Positions 14,601 through 29,600 of a DNA stretch of 64,000 nt are shown here, one piece after another. Source of the DNA: Chrysoperla carnea (taxonomy: Eukaryota; Arthropoda; Insecta; Neuroptera; Chrysopidae). Location of the stretch: positions 87,926,520 through 87,990,519 of the forward strand of contig NC_058339.1 of the NCBI RefSeq assembly GCF_905475395.1. Reading direction: 5' to 3'. Position 1 is the first letter of the stretch. The number at the start of each line of letters is the position of its first letter. The notes beneath the pieces were generated by a model, which worked only from the letters and a program-made list of their open reading frames with translations, was not told the DNA's origin and ran no database searches. A program made the position numbers and the translations under genes.

Positions 14601-17600
14601 AACTACAGCAACAAAAGAGAATCGACAACAGCCAGCAATAAAAGTGAGTGCTATCTACGGTAAGCAGGAAAAACAACTAAAAGAAACTGATTCAACTGAA
14701 AAAAAAGTGAACAACTACTATAGACATGCGTATTTGTTGGAGGAAGACACCCATAGAAGACTTGAACACACATGGAAAACAACAATAAAACAGAGAAACA
14801 GTTGAAGATGGTGTCGTCACTACCTTGCTTCCATTATCGACTCTTAAACGCCATGATGGCCGTCGTTCGTGTAACGAATTATTTTGTATATTTTGTTGAT
14901 CGCTATCTTCATTAGTTCTTGTGACAGGTGTGACCACCGTGGGTGCACCTGTCGTTATTGTCGCTGTTACACTGGGTGTGTTATTGCCATTTGTAGATGT
15001 GGTGTCTCCATTTGATGTTGATGTTACTACCACGGTTGTTGTTACATCCTGTACATTAATGAAAGATGTCTATGGATATTGGAGAGTTATAAATGAGCCT
15101 ATACTAACTTTTTTCTTGGAAACTATCAATCAATAAGAGCTTTTTGAAGAATTGATTATTGAGATTATTAAAAAAGCTCTCCTGGCGCGAATAGAAACAG
15201 TTAGAAAACTGAATTTTAAGCCTCCCTGAAAATATTTGAGCTTTCGACAACAAATGGCGATTAATGTACTTGGCATATTGGAACTCATAAAATAAATATT
15301 AAATTATTGAAAATAGAAAAAAAACATTGTATCTGACTAATTAAGGATATATGAGCACGGTAGTGGGGTCAATTTTGATGGTGAATTATTTTATAACTTG
15401 ACAATATAAGACGAAAAGTAAGAATAAAATACTTCGATATCTGGAGTAATTTTCAAAAAAATCGTATTTTTTAAATTTTGTCTAATTATTTAGCTTTCAA
15501 TATTGCGAAAACCAAGGCAGACATCGAAAAATTTTATTCTTATTTTTCGTCTACTTTCATGAAGTTAACAAAATTCATCATTGAAGTTGAAAATAAGGTA
15601 CAAATAATTTCAACCCTAAATCTAAAATTGCCTTGTGCTCGTACTACCTTAAATGTTATCAAAAATTCAGTTATTTTAATTTGAAATCTCAAAGTCAAAT
15701 AATTTTTTGGTAGGTTATTTGGACCATGTTGTCCATCAATAAAGCTCACTTTAAAATTTCATACAAATTAATTCGATAGTTTTCAAGAATAAATTCAGAA
15801 GGCGTGCAAATTTTTCGAATAAAGGGGAAGTTAGTTAAAATATATTAGAAAACAAATGAATGCTTTATCCGAAAAAAATAAGATTCTTTCTCTATCTAAG
15901 GCTGAAAATAAACATAATATCGAAAAGGCATGCTTGATTGTTAGCCTAAATAGGCTGCTTATATACAGCATGCTCTTCGTGCGTTGTAACTTTCAGTTAA
16001 GTGAGTTTAAACTTGAGTGCTAATTAACTAAATTTTTCGATATTTACAACTAGCAAATATTCGCTAGAATGTGTATTTCCGGCCTTACAGACATTAAGAA
16101 CAAATGAAATATGAACAAACCTGATCAGTTGCATTTTTTGGTTGGTTTTTCTGTTTCACTAATTGTTCAGCAGATTTAATTTCATCAAGCGTAACACCTT
16201 GAGTAGATCGACGTGTTTCTCGAACACGTTTTGCATGTGCTTTCCGTTGCGTTTCACTTTCTTCATCTCGTACCGGCGGCACGAATGATCTAAACAATTC
16301 ATTAATTACATTTTTAAGGCATATCAAAATAAAATTTTTTTTATCAAAATCGTCACTCGCATCCAAAAAAAAAAAAACAAACCAATATTTTGTGGATGTT
16401 AGTAATAAAAAAAATCCGTTTAAGTATAAAAACATGAATATACAGAGTAGTGCAAAAGTCGCAGACACATTTAAAATAGGTATAACTTTTTTGACTATAT
16501 TTTAAAGTGCGTGGCTTTCGCGACACTCTGTACAAGCTTCAATTTGTACAACATTTGTTATAATCAAGATGGTCTTAAGAACATTCCTTCCGAATTTTTT
16601 TTCCGTAGTTGCCCGTTATTTTCCGATTTATACAAATGAAAATTTAGAAATTTATCGTGGCTTCTAACTAGCCTTAATATGAATTTTTATACCAATCGAA
16701 AATAAAACTTTTAACTTTATACGAAAGCGGTAAAAATAAATTGAAACTTGTACTACAATTTTTTTGAATGATTCCCAAATATTTGCCAAACAAACAAAAA
16801 CACACAACGCTATTGTTTATTTTTACTTGAAGAAATTCTTGAAAATATTTCCTGGACTGAGTAGTTTACTGCCTGTACTAGGCGTTGCCGGTGGTGGCGT
16901 TGGCGTGGGTACACTTGGGGTGGGGGGCGTTGCAGGTGTAACAATTGTTGTTACAGGAGAAGCCCCACTAACCGGTGGTTTATGTGTTACACTATTATCA
17001 AAAATTAGTTTTCTATAATATTTTTAATCTATTTTGAATATAGTAACTTTTCATCAAAATGTAGGCTCATTCGACAAAAGCATCAAGTTTTTATCAGATG
17101 TTAGTTAGGAACTTGTTTAATACAACGAAGAAAATTCTTATTATCAATCGGTATGAAGTTGTTCCAACTTTGTCGCGAGAGCAAATATGGCAACATAGTT
17201 TTAAACAATATTTCTTCTTTAATCGCAAAATAGAGATGTAGTTGAGACAACCACATGAGTAAACAGTCGAAGTTATGTTTCTATGAAAGTAATATATTGC
17301 CTAACAAATTTCAAATATTGTTGTTTTGAAATGCATCATAGTTTTAAAAAAATTTTCTTTAATTGGTTCGATGAATTATTAATATTATCGCAAAATTATG
17401 ATCTGTGATTTTCAATAAATTACACACTGGATTTTCTAAATGGTTGAAGATGTAGAAACTTCTAAAAATTATATGGAAAAAAAAAATGGAACTCACCTTC
17501 TAACTTGACTGTTTGGCTGTGGACTGGTGGCAATGGGTGAACTCTGTGATGTTCGATTGGGTGATGTGTTGGCAGTGTTAATCGTGGCCGTTGGTGGTGT

Positions 17601-20600
17601 ACTTGGTGTATTTTGTTGAGGTGATGATCCTGATGAAGAGGTAGTTGTTGTATTTGTTAATTGATCTTGCTTTCTGAAATTCAAATCAAGATATTTTCAA
17701 AAAAATTCGTTCTTTTTCATTTTAGTTTCTTCTTGGTTCTAGATTTATAATTTTAGACGATAGTCCGAAAATCTAAATATCGAATACACGATCCATTTCT
17801 TTTGTATGAGTGAAATCAGGCTCGGATGGATAGAGATTAAAAATTACAATTTATGTTTTTCGCACAAAATAATGCTTCAGCTTCAAAAAACACGCCACGC
17901 TAAGATCAAAAATTAAAACACAAAAAAATATACTCCATATTTAGATATTCGATCGATTGTCTCTTGGTCTAATGCTACAAATAAATTTTTCTACAATTTA
18001 GCGTTGAAGTTTCCAGTACTTCCTCTTGTTTAATTTTGAGTACTGTTTTATTTTACAGATCTATGAAGTAATTTACCTCTATTTCCCAAGCGCAAAATAA
18101 ATTAAACCAAAATTTATATTTTATAACCGATACTAATTCGTTGGTGTCTCTACGAATCTTTTTAACGACTGCACATTTTTTAGTTCAAAAGGTGAATATC
18201 AGATAAAAAACAGAAGTTTTTGGCTTACTGTATTTTGTATTTCTTAAACAATGATAAACTAATTTCAAAGACCTTAATTTAACTCTTGTTTAATTTCTAG
18301 ATAATTTCTTTCGATTCACTACTGAACGAAGACCCAGACGTGTTTCATTGATTAACAGAATTTCTAATCTACTTCGATAATTTTCATCCAAGTTTACTTC
18401 AGAATATGATTTGAATTTAAATCAATATCTCGCAGATAGTAAATGATTTTTAGCCGTTCAATCTGTTCTAACTACCAAAAATATATCGATTCATGACGCC
18501 TGTGTTCGTTACCTACTCCAGCTGTTGGAAATGAGTGAAAATTATTCATTTCTAATTACTATATACATTGTTATTTCGAACTAAACGTGAATGAACATTA
18601 TCGTAGTAGACTAGAATAGTTTTTCGAAGAAAATCCAACAACTAATACAGCGTTCAAATAGGAGCCTTCGCCAATTTTTTAGGCCAGATATCAGTCTAAA
18701 TAGTTGAAATCTAGACGATCTAAGTATTTTGTAATCTACGTTAAATAGCTGGAAAAAAAAGAAAAAATGGATTTTTTTAAAGGTTCATTCATGAAAAGTA
18801 ATAAAATAAATGAAATCATGCAAAAATAAAAAAAGCACAGAATTTGAAAAAAAAAAGAAGCAAATAAATTCATACCTGTCAGATAACCAGCGATCCGTGC
18901 GTAGGGAACAAGATCTGGTAAGAGGATTATTTGTAGTAGAAATGACTTTAGATAAAATTGAATCCGATACAATATGTTTACGATTAAAATGAATAAATTT
19001 TTGATCATCATCCTCGTATGTACTTGGTGATATGTTATTATTATTATGAATAGTATGATTATTATGATTATTATTATTTTTAGAAGACGTTTCAGGTTTT
19101 TGTGGTGATGGTAATAAACCTAATTTTGTTATAAAATATGTTTGTTCATTACTACAGTCATTGTTACTATTACTGTTACTAGGTGGATAAGAAGATGATG
19201 TTTTATTGTTATCTTGTGGGGTGCCTGGAATTGGATATAAGGATTTGGCTTTTTTGATACGTTCTTGTAATTCCATATAACGACGTTTGAACCTGTCACA
19301 CATGCAAAAACATAGCAATAGTAGAGCCAATCATATTTAAATATTATAGGTCCAAGGTCCAGTCGTATCATTTGATAATCATTTGTAAACATCTGGATTT
19401 TGAGACGCTATTGTTAACCTTGGTCCTACCAACTTAATTCTGTACGAAAATATTTAAACAAATAAGACATTTGGATACTTAAATTTTGAAACGAACAGTT
19501 CCTTGGCGTAAACTTAATCTGGCAAATTATATACAGAGTGGACCATTTTAATCTATCATGACTAATAGCTCGTTTTGTAGTTAGCCAATCAAGAAATAAC
19601 TTCAGATTTTGAAGGGGGGGGGGATCATGTTCTGACATTAGATTGGACCGGACATATTTTCGAAAATTGTTAGTTTTCGGACAAAATATGTCATTATTGA
19701 ATTTAATCGATACACCGTAGCTACAGAAAAATGCTTTAGATAAAATTTGTTAATGGCTATAGAGGACATTCGCCTGTGCTCATGATTTTGTCTTGAAATT
19801 CTAGTTTCAAGACCATTTTGAAAAATTACCTGGGTTTAAAAGTTATTAACACAGAATAATGGTCTTTTTTGTCTTTTCTTTGATAACTTTTGTCTAAAAA
19901 TTTTTTCTAAAGCTAACGTAATTTATTTGGATTAAATACAATAATAACATATTTTTAAGTCGCGTTTTCTTCGAAAGCACAAGATTTTCGAAAAAATTTA
20001 TTTAACAAAAAATGTTAGTTTTTTATGAGGATCAACTTTCTAATTTAAAAAGTTATTCTATCTCTTACATTTAGGACCTAAATTTACTATTAAAGCAACC
20101 CAGGTTAAATCAGATGCCTGAACATAGTGCCCCCGTTCAAATTCTGAAACTTTTATTTAAGTTATTTTTTGATTGGTTAACTACAAAACGAGGTATTTAG
20201 GTGTATAGATTAAAATGGCCCACTCTGTATATATACAAGGTGTTCTATAATTGATTGCAGAACTCTTCACTTCCTAAATAAGTTTATGAAGACAAACGAA
20301 CAAAAATTTTTTTTTTATTGAATAGCTACGAAAAGAGCTACTAGCCATAATAAATTAAAATCACTGTATATTTATACATATTCCATGTATGTATAAATAT
20401 ACAGGGTATGTACATATATGCATCGATTTTCAATGAGAAATTCTATGAAAATTTTCGTAAGAAAATAAGTTGTAAGGCAAATGCTTGACAATAGCCTCTA
20501 AAATTCCCAACCTTTCAGAAACGATTTTCAAATACTACGCTTAGTCCTAGACTTAACAAATTATATTAAAAAAAACACACACAAACAGTTAAAAATAAAT

Positions 20601-23600
20601 CTTACAAAACTTTTAGCTACGCCACGACACGACACGACATTTAACTTTCTTTATTTTTTACAAAATGGTTTCTTTTTAAGAAATTCTAGCTAATTATTTG
20701 AAATAACATTTGTTTTTTATCTAAGAGACGAGCTTGAAATTCTTCAGAATGATATGTATGTTTATTAATTCTCACAAAAATCTCTCTAAAGAATCATATA
20801 ATTTTCGTTTCATAATGGATCACGGTCCTAATAGGAGTACTAGTTCTCTCTCACATAAGGGAGAGGTAAATACTAATAATATAACTGTGTTAACCATTTG
20901 ATTTCATACCTACTAGGCGCGCATAGCTTAAGACCCTGAGCTCTGATAGGCGCGCATAACTTTCGACCCTGGGTTCTACCTACTATTATAAGAAGTTGTT
21001 GAAATAGTAAACTACGAAATCGATGCATCATTTTGATATGATTTGTTTTCATCTATTTCATTTCTCTCAATTCAAAATTTTTGAAATTAGAAGCTATACA
21101 ATAATTAAGTAAGGATGATTTTTTACTCCCCCCCCTTTTCCATGTTAGGGTACATATGATTTCTCGAATCCCTTTCTTCTTATAGAATGAAGAAAATCAT
21201 TTGGCATCCGAAATGGAACTATATTTCTAATATTAAATTTCAACTTAAAAAATATTACGTAAGAATAAATATCCTTCCCTCTCGGGACCCCTTACGTAAT
21301 TAATGAGTGGTCCGTTATACTTTTTAGGCGTGTTATGAAAAATGATGAGAGTGAATTTTAATGATGCGCGCGCACAGGGTGACACGAAAACTGACACCAT
21401 GAAGTAAGTCGATAAACGAAATGTCACTCACAATAGACAATGATAGATGACAGATTAAGAGTCATCAATGAACACAAAAGATAAGTTTAACTGGAGTATA
21501 ATTTATTTGTTCAAATGTAAATTAATAACGTAAATGAAACAGAAATTGGTCAAATTTAATGGGACGAGGAGAGAATGAATATTATTTCAAATAAGTAGAA
21601 AGAATTAAGAGCATTAGTAATAATAAGAATAAAATAAAAATAACCTAGTGATCATGAGGGGGTGCAGTTAGTTTAGATTAGGTTACGTAATCCGAATGTT
21701 ATACATACAAATTATTCCCTTTTGTCAATCAGAAGCGATTTACGAATAAATAATTTTAGAGACACATTCTTTGGAGTCATTGACACAAAATTTTAAAAGA
21801 TTTATTACAAGTTTGGCGTCTCTTGATAGTTCGAATTACGCAATTATTGAATGGAAAATTGTAATAATTGCTCTGATCGACGAGGAGTAAGCACGATTAA
21901 TCGAATATGTTTTTTAATTAATTATTTTCGAACATTCATCCACGAAACGATTATGCCATATTTTTTCGGCGTCTTACAACTGCAAAATTATGTCTTATTA
22001 GACTCTTATCTAAAGTTTCAGAAGATGCAGGAGGATCATTTAACTGAACTCAATAAACAATATCTTTTCAGTGATTTTTCTTTGAATTGAATCCTTCGCC
22101 GTATTTCATATTGATTTCGTACGCAAATTATTCTCACGCAATCACTCTGGTACCATAAAACCTAAGCGGGACATTCGGCTTACATTTCTAATCGAACTGT
22201 TAGTGTAAAGTATAAAAAAAACAGTAAAGATAATGATGATAAAATTTTTCTTAAAAACAAAAAGCAAAAATTTGAGATTTAAAATAAAAATTACAATTTT
22301 ATGCGAAAACACTCATTTTCAAAACAACAAACAAATAAATCGTGTTTTGTGTGAAGGGATGTTTTGTGTAGATTTCATAATCGTGAATCGTGAATGATTT
22401 TCAAATGAAAACTAATATTAAGGAATTTTCCAAAAGTAAAAACAAAATTACAGCAAATTACTTTTAGACCCCCCTGTGTATATACAAGTTTTGTATGAAA
22501 TGATTTAAAAAAACAATGTAAAGGACATACTTTTCATCATTCTCGAAGCTATGAGTTCTTCTTAAAACGACATCACTATTATCGGATATATTCTTTGAAG
22601 TTGGTGATGTTGGACTCTTTTGTTCTTTTTCACCGATACCTGCATAAAATAGAAAAAATAACTTCAATTTTCTATACCTCTTTGGGAGATTGATTAATTT
22701 ACGTACGCAATGATAGTGATTTGGTTGGTGAATCATTTCCAAGACGCGATCGTAAGGATGCAGGTCGTCGCCATGATGGTATTGTACCAATATCTTCTGT
22801 GTTATTTTCAATTGCTTTGGGTGGCACACTTGGAGGAGCTTGTTGAGTAGGTGATGGTAATTGTTTTGTTGAATTATTTTGTTCACTTGTGGGGGTAGTT
22901 GCTGGCGATGATGGCGGGTATATCCGTTGAGATGAATCCGTTGTACCAGCATTTACTCGGTTCTTCTTTTCTAATGTTGAAAAAATTTATCATGTTAATA
23001 GGATTATAAATGCTTGGAAGTATTAGAATTGTATACAGAATGGTACTAAAAATAAATGAGCTACACGTTATGTGCAGACGAAAAAATAGTTCTACAATTG
23101 AATAACTTCTGTCAACCGATTGAGTTTATGAAATGACATGTTTGTGAAACGTCAATTCAGTTCAATTTTAACCAAGAATCGCTTCACACCGAAACAAAAT
23201 AGTGACGACCGACGAATCCTACTTCACACAATCTGGCTGCGTTAATAAGCAATCTTGCAGTATTTGAGGAACGGAGAATCCACTCAAGATCCATAAAATG
23301 CCATTGCATGCCCTAATAGAGCGCGACCACTTGATTGATGTTGTATTCAAAAACTAGTTTAAAGGACCAAATTGAATAAAAATACCACATATACTGAAAT
23401 CGGTTTTTTATTCATGTCGGTTGTTTTGTTTCATTTTATATTGACATGTAAACATTAAATAACTTTGAAAAAACACAACCGATTTCGGAATATGTGGCAT
23501 TTTTATTCAATTCGACGAAAATTTGTCAGCTCTGATATATTTATGCCAATAATTTTGAGTCAGTTTGCCCATCTATTTTTAATAATATTCTATATTTTAG

Positions 23601-26600
23601 ATGCATTTGAAAAAATTAGAAAGTTTTCATTCACTGGAAATAAAGAGTGTTAAACAATAAAATGTGATTCAACATCGGGTTGTCAGAATGAGATGAACAA
23701 ATTTCAGTTGACGACAAGTTTTTTTTTCCTCGAACTTTCTTCGGCATGATGTTTGAGCCACCCTCCACCATTTTTATTTTAGTAAGAAATTTTTATGAAA
23801 TTAGGTAAGATTTTTCCATTCATATTAGAAAATTATGATAAAGTGTCTAGTTTTTACGGACTCTAGCATGGTTTCAATTTGGAATTCGTTGCAGTCAAAA
23901 GTTAATATCGATTATTTACAGGCTTTTAAACAAAAACTTTATAAATAAATGTAAAATTTAAATATTTGATGTTACTCGAGTATTCGGTTTTTCTTTTTAC
24001 TAAAGCCAGCCTTTTTACTAAGCAGTGTCGTTCAACTAGCAGCCTGAATGATATTCAGCCGTAGCGTCAGGTAACAGAAAGTGGAACTAAATTTAAATGA
24101 CTAGGTTAGGCAAATAGTTAAACTTTATCAATCCAAGTCATTTGCCTAGCCGTTTGATTGAATGGCTGAATATAAATCACGCCGCTTGTCGACCGATGCA
24201 GTTTTGTGAAAAGGCTAGACTGTTAATTGAACGGCTAATTAAGCTAATTGGCTGCGACATATTGATTAAAACGACGCACTCTGTGTAGTGATTTTAAAGA
24301 ATTTGTTAGGTTTCTTTTAGATTGACCTTCCACATTTGATTATAAACTTAGTCACGTAAGATTTCATAGTAATAAAATTATGTCTATTGTCTAGACACCC
24401 TGTATATTCTAAGATAAGTAGTCATACGATTTAATAAACATAAATAATGAATGTTATTACATAACAATAAAAAAGTGAGTGTATTTTTGAATGAAATAGA
24501 ACAGACATTGTTTTGTGTTATCTGATAAATCTTACCTTCATCCGTAAAGTTATCAGAACTTGTTTCTGTTTCGCTAGAGTAACTATCAGTGTCACTACTT
24601 AACGATAATTCCAGATCTACATATGCAAAGTGCAGCATGAAAATATACAAACATTTCATTTAATCGGAAAAATTTTATCCAATACAAAAAAAAAACTAAA
24701 AACTAAAACTCTAGAAGAACAATTTAAAAAAAATAATATAAATTATATATACTGACCAACATTATTATCAACAGATCCCACTAAATTTTCATCATTTTCC
24801 TTATCTTTTTCAATTTGTAATTCAACTTTTTTAATTTTGGCTGGAGCATCTGCTTTCCGTTTCGCTTGTCGTTTACCAAGTATGATTTCTTTGTTAAGAC
24901 TAGATTGTTTCACTTTCAATTCTTCTAAGAATTTCAACATGTCAGGATCCGCTACGTCAAATGGAGTTTGTCGCTAAATAATCAAAAATAAACTTTATAA
25001 ACTTGTTTGCAAAATTTTAGTTATATGACACAATAACGAAACACCAGTTTTCTATAATTTTTTTCAATTTCGATTATTCTCTAAAGGGACCTTCGTAAAG
25101 GTTCTTTTATTTTGTAAATTTAAAAAATAGCTTTCAGTCAAAATTTCTGAAATTATGAATCTAATCCAACTTCGGGTGTTGCCGGCAAAGTCGGATTATA
25201 AGTTAAACATAAATAATAATCCACATCAGATAGGACTTAAACCTGGCGTAACATTCGCCTGAGGAGCCAAGTAGTTGAAATACAATTCGATTTATCAGGC
25301 TTAATTCGACCATAAAAATAACCTTAGTACGTATCCTTGGTAATATTTGATTTTCTAAACATGAAAATAAGCCTGAGAAAACTATATAAATTTTTAGTTA
25401 CTAGTAGCGATAAATCGCTAAAATATATAACATTTTGGTAAGAGTTCTTACATAAAAATTTTTAATTTCCATATCAGCCAAATTATCAACAAGTAATTTA
25501 GCAGCTTCACGTTGATTCCAATGTGTGGCCGCATGTAATGGGGTCCATCCATCGTAATCTTGTTGATCAACATCAACCAATCCATTTTGTAATAAAATAC
25601 TGAAAAGAAAATATGATTTAAATTTTAAAAAAAGTTTGCCCTCCAAATTATTTCTGTTAATATGCAAATAGCCCAAATACAAGTATTTTGTGAGCGAAAA
25701 GATACAAAAAATTTTGTGTCATTATCACACTTTCACAGGAGATCAACGGTAGTTTTATGCTCGTATGAATTTCTAGAACTCTCTCTAATGGATTATTTGC
25801 GTGCATCATTTTACTGGAAAAACTCCTATTTACGATTTTAAAAGATGTTTAAGCAAAGTTGTTTTCTGCCCCATAACGACATTTTTGACAATTAACATGT
25901 TTACTGAAGAAAGTCCACACGATTTGAAGAAAAGTCGACGGTATTTGATTTAGATATCAGCAAAAATTTAAGAACAAATTTTGTCAATGACACCCCTTAA
26001 TTCTGCATCCGCTTTATTCATCTTGTCATAATGAAATTTAGAGGGTGCTAAAACAGACCGCATGTTTTTGAACTGGGAAGTGGTAAACTTATTTTAAAGC
26101 TCAAGCAGGGAAAGAATCTTTGCATTGAAAAAAAATGTGTCAAAAGTTTTAACAGATGATGGTTTCCGTCAGGATTTCTCAAATAGGAAACTCCTTAAAT
26201 GCGAGGTTTTCTACAGTGTGGATCATTGCACATTTAATGGAATGATAAAAGCTAATCCGAGATTCATTATGAAGGAATGCAAGAGTTTTATATAAGAAAA
26301 TTTGATATTTGGGGAATGAAAAACTGTTAGGCAGGAGTATTTTAAGGCAGAAAATTTAAGGACTGGGCAAAATCTCATGACACCTCTTAATGTTGCATTC
26401 GCACTATTCTCCTTGTCATAATGGAATATAGAGGGTGTTAAGGCAGACCACATATCTTTGAACTGGGAACTGGAAAACTTGATGTAGACCCTAGATTGGA
26501 CATGGCAAGCAAAAGACATTGTAATGCTAGAACAAGAAATTTTCTGGCATTTAAAATAATGTTCTGAAGGAAAATTTTAAAGTCTAAGTAAGGAAAAAAC

Positions 26601-29600
26601 TTTTCAATGAAGAAAAATGAGTCAAACTTTTAACATATGATGAATTTGGTTAGGATTTCTAAAATAGAAAATACCCTAAACGCTAGGTTTTAACAATGTG
26701 GATCATTTCAGATTCAATGCTACATTCAAAAGGAATGCAAGATTTTTATAGAAAAAAATTTGATATTTGGGGAATTATTGGATGGCGAATATTTGGAGAT
26801 TAGAAGAAAATTTTATATTTGGGAACACTTAGACAGGAGTATTTACGGCTAAAATTATTCAAAAACAACTTACTGCATAACGTCAATATATCCTTTGGCA
26901 GCAGCAATATGTAAGGCTGTAGCTCCAGTCTTATGATGTGGTGCACCCATTGATTCGATACATTCTCCAGACGCCCAATCTCTGGCATCCTTTAACATGC
27001 GACGTTGTTCATCGCCTCGAGCTTTCTCACAGTCTATTCCTAAACAGTAACAATAATATATTTAATATGCTGATTTTTATTATTATAATTATTGAAGTGT
27101 ATCCAGGTGTGATCGTTCATTGTTCATACTTTATTTATTCAATCAAAACACAAACAAGGTCTTTTTATCAAATAAAATCAGTCCTCGGTTATGAACATTT
27201 TTATACACAAAAAACTTGCTAGATACAGATTTGGAAATAAAACGACAGTCTTTCAAATTTTCAGCCGTTATTGCTAAATGGGAGTTGCAGTTCGCCAACT
27301 GATGATAAAATTCGTACTAATTAAAATCAAAAGAAGGTCCGAATTCAGTAGTTACAGTTTCGACTACCAGAATTGTAATTACCATTTTTTTAAAGCCAAT
27401 AAAAATATTCAAATCAGTAGTTCCAATTTAGGCCACCTTATTACTTACTATTTATCAATAGTCCAATAAAATGAAAATTTAAACAACCATCAAAATGGAA
27501 TTCTGCATTTTTGATAAAAATTCGTTTTGACATAAATTTGAAGTATCTTCGTATGTTTTCAAGATATTTTCAAGTTTTTAATGTTTTTCTACCCCCTTAA
27601 TAGAATTCAATATTTTTTAACTATGTATAATTCAAATTTATGCCAAAACGAACTTATATTCAAAAATGCAGGCTTCCGTTTTTATGGTAGTTTAAATATT
27701 CATTTTATTGGACTATTATAAAATCATCTGGTCTAATCATTTTGTATGAGAAAATGGCCTCCTACAAAATTGGGCTCGTTTTTTTCAAAAAAATCTTGTG
27801 TAAATCAGAACAGTTTTATTTACCTCTCTTTTGTATTTCATCTTGTAGTAAATCTAACATGTCATCGGACTCAGCAATATCAATAGCCAATTCACCATCG
27901 TTATTAATTGCACCAACATCAGCGCCATTTTCAATTAAATATTTAGCAATTGAACAAAAACCGCATGATGCCGTTGCATGTAATGGTGTCCAGCCTTCAT
28001 TATCACCTAAATTTACATTCGCTCCATTTTGTACAAGAAATTCCACCATATCCAAATTATCTTCAATACACGCCTGTAAAATAACAAAAAAAATATTTTA
28101 TTAGATAATGATGGAAATGTTTAATTAGGACGTCATAGTTCTTTATGGTATCCCAAAAATAACGTATCTATTCGTTTATTAACTCTCTAGCGTTCGCAGT
28201 TTAAGTCCGATTGGAATAAAATTTGGCATCAAGAAGGGTTTTGGTATTTGAAAGGTTAAGTTCGTTAATGAGAAAAATCGACAGATAAACAAGAAGTGGG
28301 AGTGTGCGAAAAGTACAAAATTTTGAATTTTTTTAAATAAAAAATATTTTTGTGTTTTTTGATCAGTTTTAAGCAAAAAAGTACTCTTGTGATTTTTTCT
28401 TTAGACACTTAGTTTTTGAAATAAAAAACTAAAAATGCAATATTCAATTTTTAATCCCCGAACCAAAAAAAGGGGTGTTAAGTTTGACCGGTATGTGTGT
28501 GTCTGTCTGTCTGTGGCATTGTAGCGCCTAAACGGATGAACCGATCTGTTCGGATGAAATTTGTCAGGAGTTTTTACAATTTTGCAAATTTCACTTGTAA
28601 AAAAATGTTGTTTTTTTTTTTAAATATTATTTTTAAAAATTTGAGGGAATTCGCTTAGCTAACGCAGCTCCTGCGCTATGAATATTTTATTAATAAACTG
28701 ACATCAGACCTGTATATTGTAAAATTAGCTTCCATGTTTTGGATTCGAAATCTTAGTTAGGCATTTGCAAACTTTAGTTCAATATTTTTACGGACCTAAC
28801 CTACGGTCTTTAATAATTTCGATAGACATACTTTTTTAACAAAATGATTCTACCTTTTACCAATTAATTACCTAATAATAATTCAAGGAAAAATTAAATA
28901 TAATTTGAGGCAATTTTTTTTTGAAAATAACTTATCAATGACCAACAGACCATTTGATTTAATTAATTAAAATATTTTAATTTAATAATAAAATTAAACA
29001 AATGAAACACGCAAAAATTTCATTAAAATATTTTTGAATACAACACACAATTTAACAAAAAAGAGCTATAATTCAGTGAAATTTAAACAAATATCAGATT
29101 TGGACATAATTTGACTTTCTATTCGATAGTACAAGAACATTAAATTGCAAATATCTCTGAAAATATTAGCATTAAAATTACCAATTAGATAAAAAATGAT
29201 TAGAGCCTATAAATAATAATCTGTAATTTTACTTGCTATAAGGGAAAAAATTTTGTATTCCATTTTTTTCCTTAGTTATTCCAAATTTTATGTTTTAATC
29301 CTCCTGTAAGCCCCCTTGGCGTACAAAATCGAAGTATTCACCAGGGCTGCTTGCTTCAGCTCTAGTTTAAAGAGTCCCGAAAAATACCTTTTCATCACTT
29401 TAAAATCTTGATATGCTCAGAAAACGTTCTTTAGTATATAGTGGGGTAAATCAACCGGATTTTGATAATCAACTCGAAAATTTTTGGGAGAAGGCTTACT
29501 CACTTACTAAGACTTTTTTCACCAGGGAAATAACGAAAAAAATTTAAAATTGTTTTATCTGTTTAGGAGCTTTGCTGCTACAGACAAACACACAGACACG

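Noticed and set aside
14467..15136. Plus-strand frames over and beside Mbs exon 13
   Set aside because: The Val/Thr-rich frame is the complement of the Thr-rich Mbs exon; the Lys/Asn-rich one is intronic AT-rich sequence.
16753..17018. Plus-strand frame rich in Val/Gly (LGVAGGGVGVGTLG)
   Set aside because: Complement of the Pro/Thr-rich Mbs exon 11.
24255..24412. Small TA-flanked element with CACTCTGTG and CACCCTG ends
   Set aside because: Both ends are in the same orientation, so they are not inverted repeats of one element.
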